The notes under the pieces are model-generated. The model was not told the origin of the DNA, did no database searches, and worked only from the letters and a program-made list of their open reading frames with translations. The translations under genes were made by a program, and so were the position numbers. Below, in pieces: positions 63,983-64,000 of a stretch of 64,000 nt of DNA (position 1 is the first letter of the stretch; each line of letters opens with the position of its first letter). The stretch is from Nereocystis luetkeana (Eukaryota; Sar; Phaeophyceae; Laminariales; Laminariaceae): assembly GCA_031213475.1 (NCBI GenBank), contig JARUPZ010000011.1:5568513-5632512 (forward strand), written 5' to 3'.

Positions 63983-64000
63983 CTTTTCCGGCGGCGGCGG

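Overview
The window is eukaryotic nuclear DNA. Its coding part is three intron-rich, GC-rich genes; everything else is dispersed short repeats, simple-sequence DNA and long C/G homopolymers. Spliceosomal introns of 0.4-4 kb, single-residue runs inside exons, an interstitial CCCTAA block and the gene families suggest a photosynthetic stramenopile, perhaps of the brown-alga lineage. That assignment is an inference from style, not from a marker gene.

Layout. (1) 2804-12357, minus strand: a G3E/COG0523 (CobW-type) GTPase in six exons with Walker A, CxCC, NKAD and the CobW C-terminal domain, 729 aa as assembled here, all introns phase 0. (2) 12991-24442, plus strand: a class I/II PLP-dependent aminotransferase close to ACC-synthase-like proteins, nine exons, 804 aa, with an N-terminal hydrophobic segment and a long low-complexity tail. 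Genes 1 and 2 are divergent across 633 bp. (3) 34667-45334, minus strand: a cation diffusion facilitator (zinc-type, HxxxD in TM2, histidine-rich N-terminal region). Seven exons were found. The N-terminal exon and the exons for TM3-TM6 were not; a 100-N assembly gap lies in the part where TM3-TM6 should be.

Regions 1-2800, 24443-34660 and 45335-64000 hold no gene I can support. They carry: a TA-flanked palindromic MITE (16 copies), a TTAA-flanked piggyBac-like MITE (17 copies or fragments), a tRNA-headed SINE with poly-A tail (5 copies), two repeat families that end in GAGTAC followed by a C-run, several paired duplications, and many micro- and minisatellites. A 9-mer, TACCWGGTA, occurs at least 40 times, against about 0.5 expected; it contains a consensus 5' splice site and one copy is a real exon/intron boundary.

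How the genes may relate: COG0523 GTPases and zinc-type CDF transporters both act in metal handling, so a loose zinc-homeostasis neighbourhood is possible. The aminotransferase has no evident metal link, and co-location may be chance.
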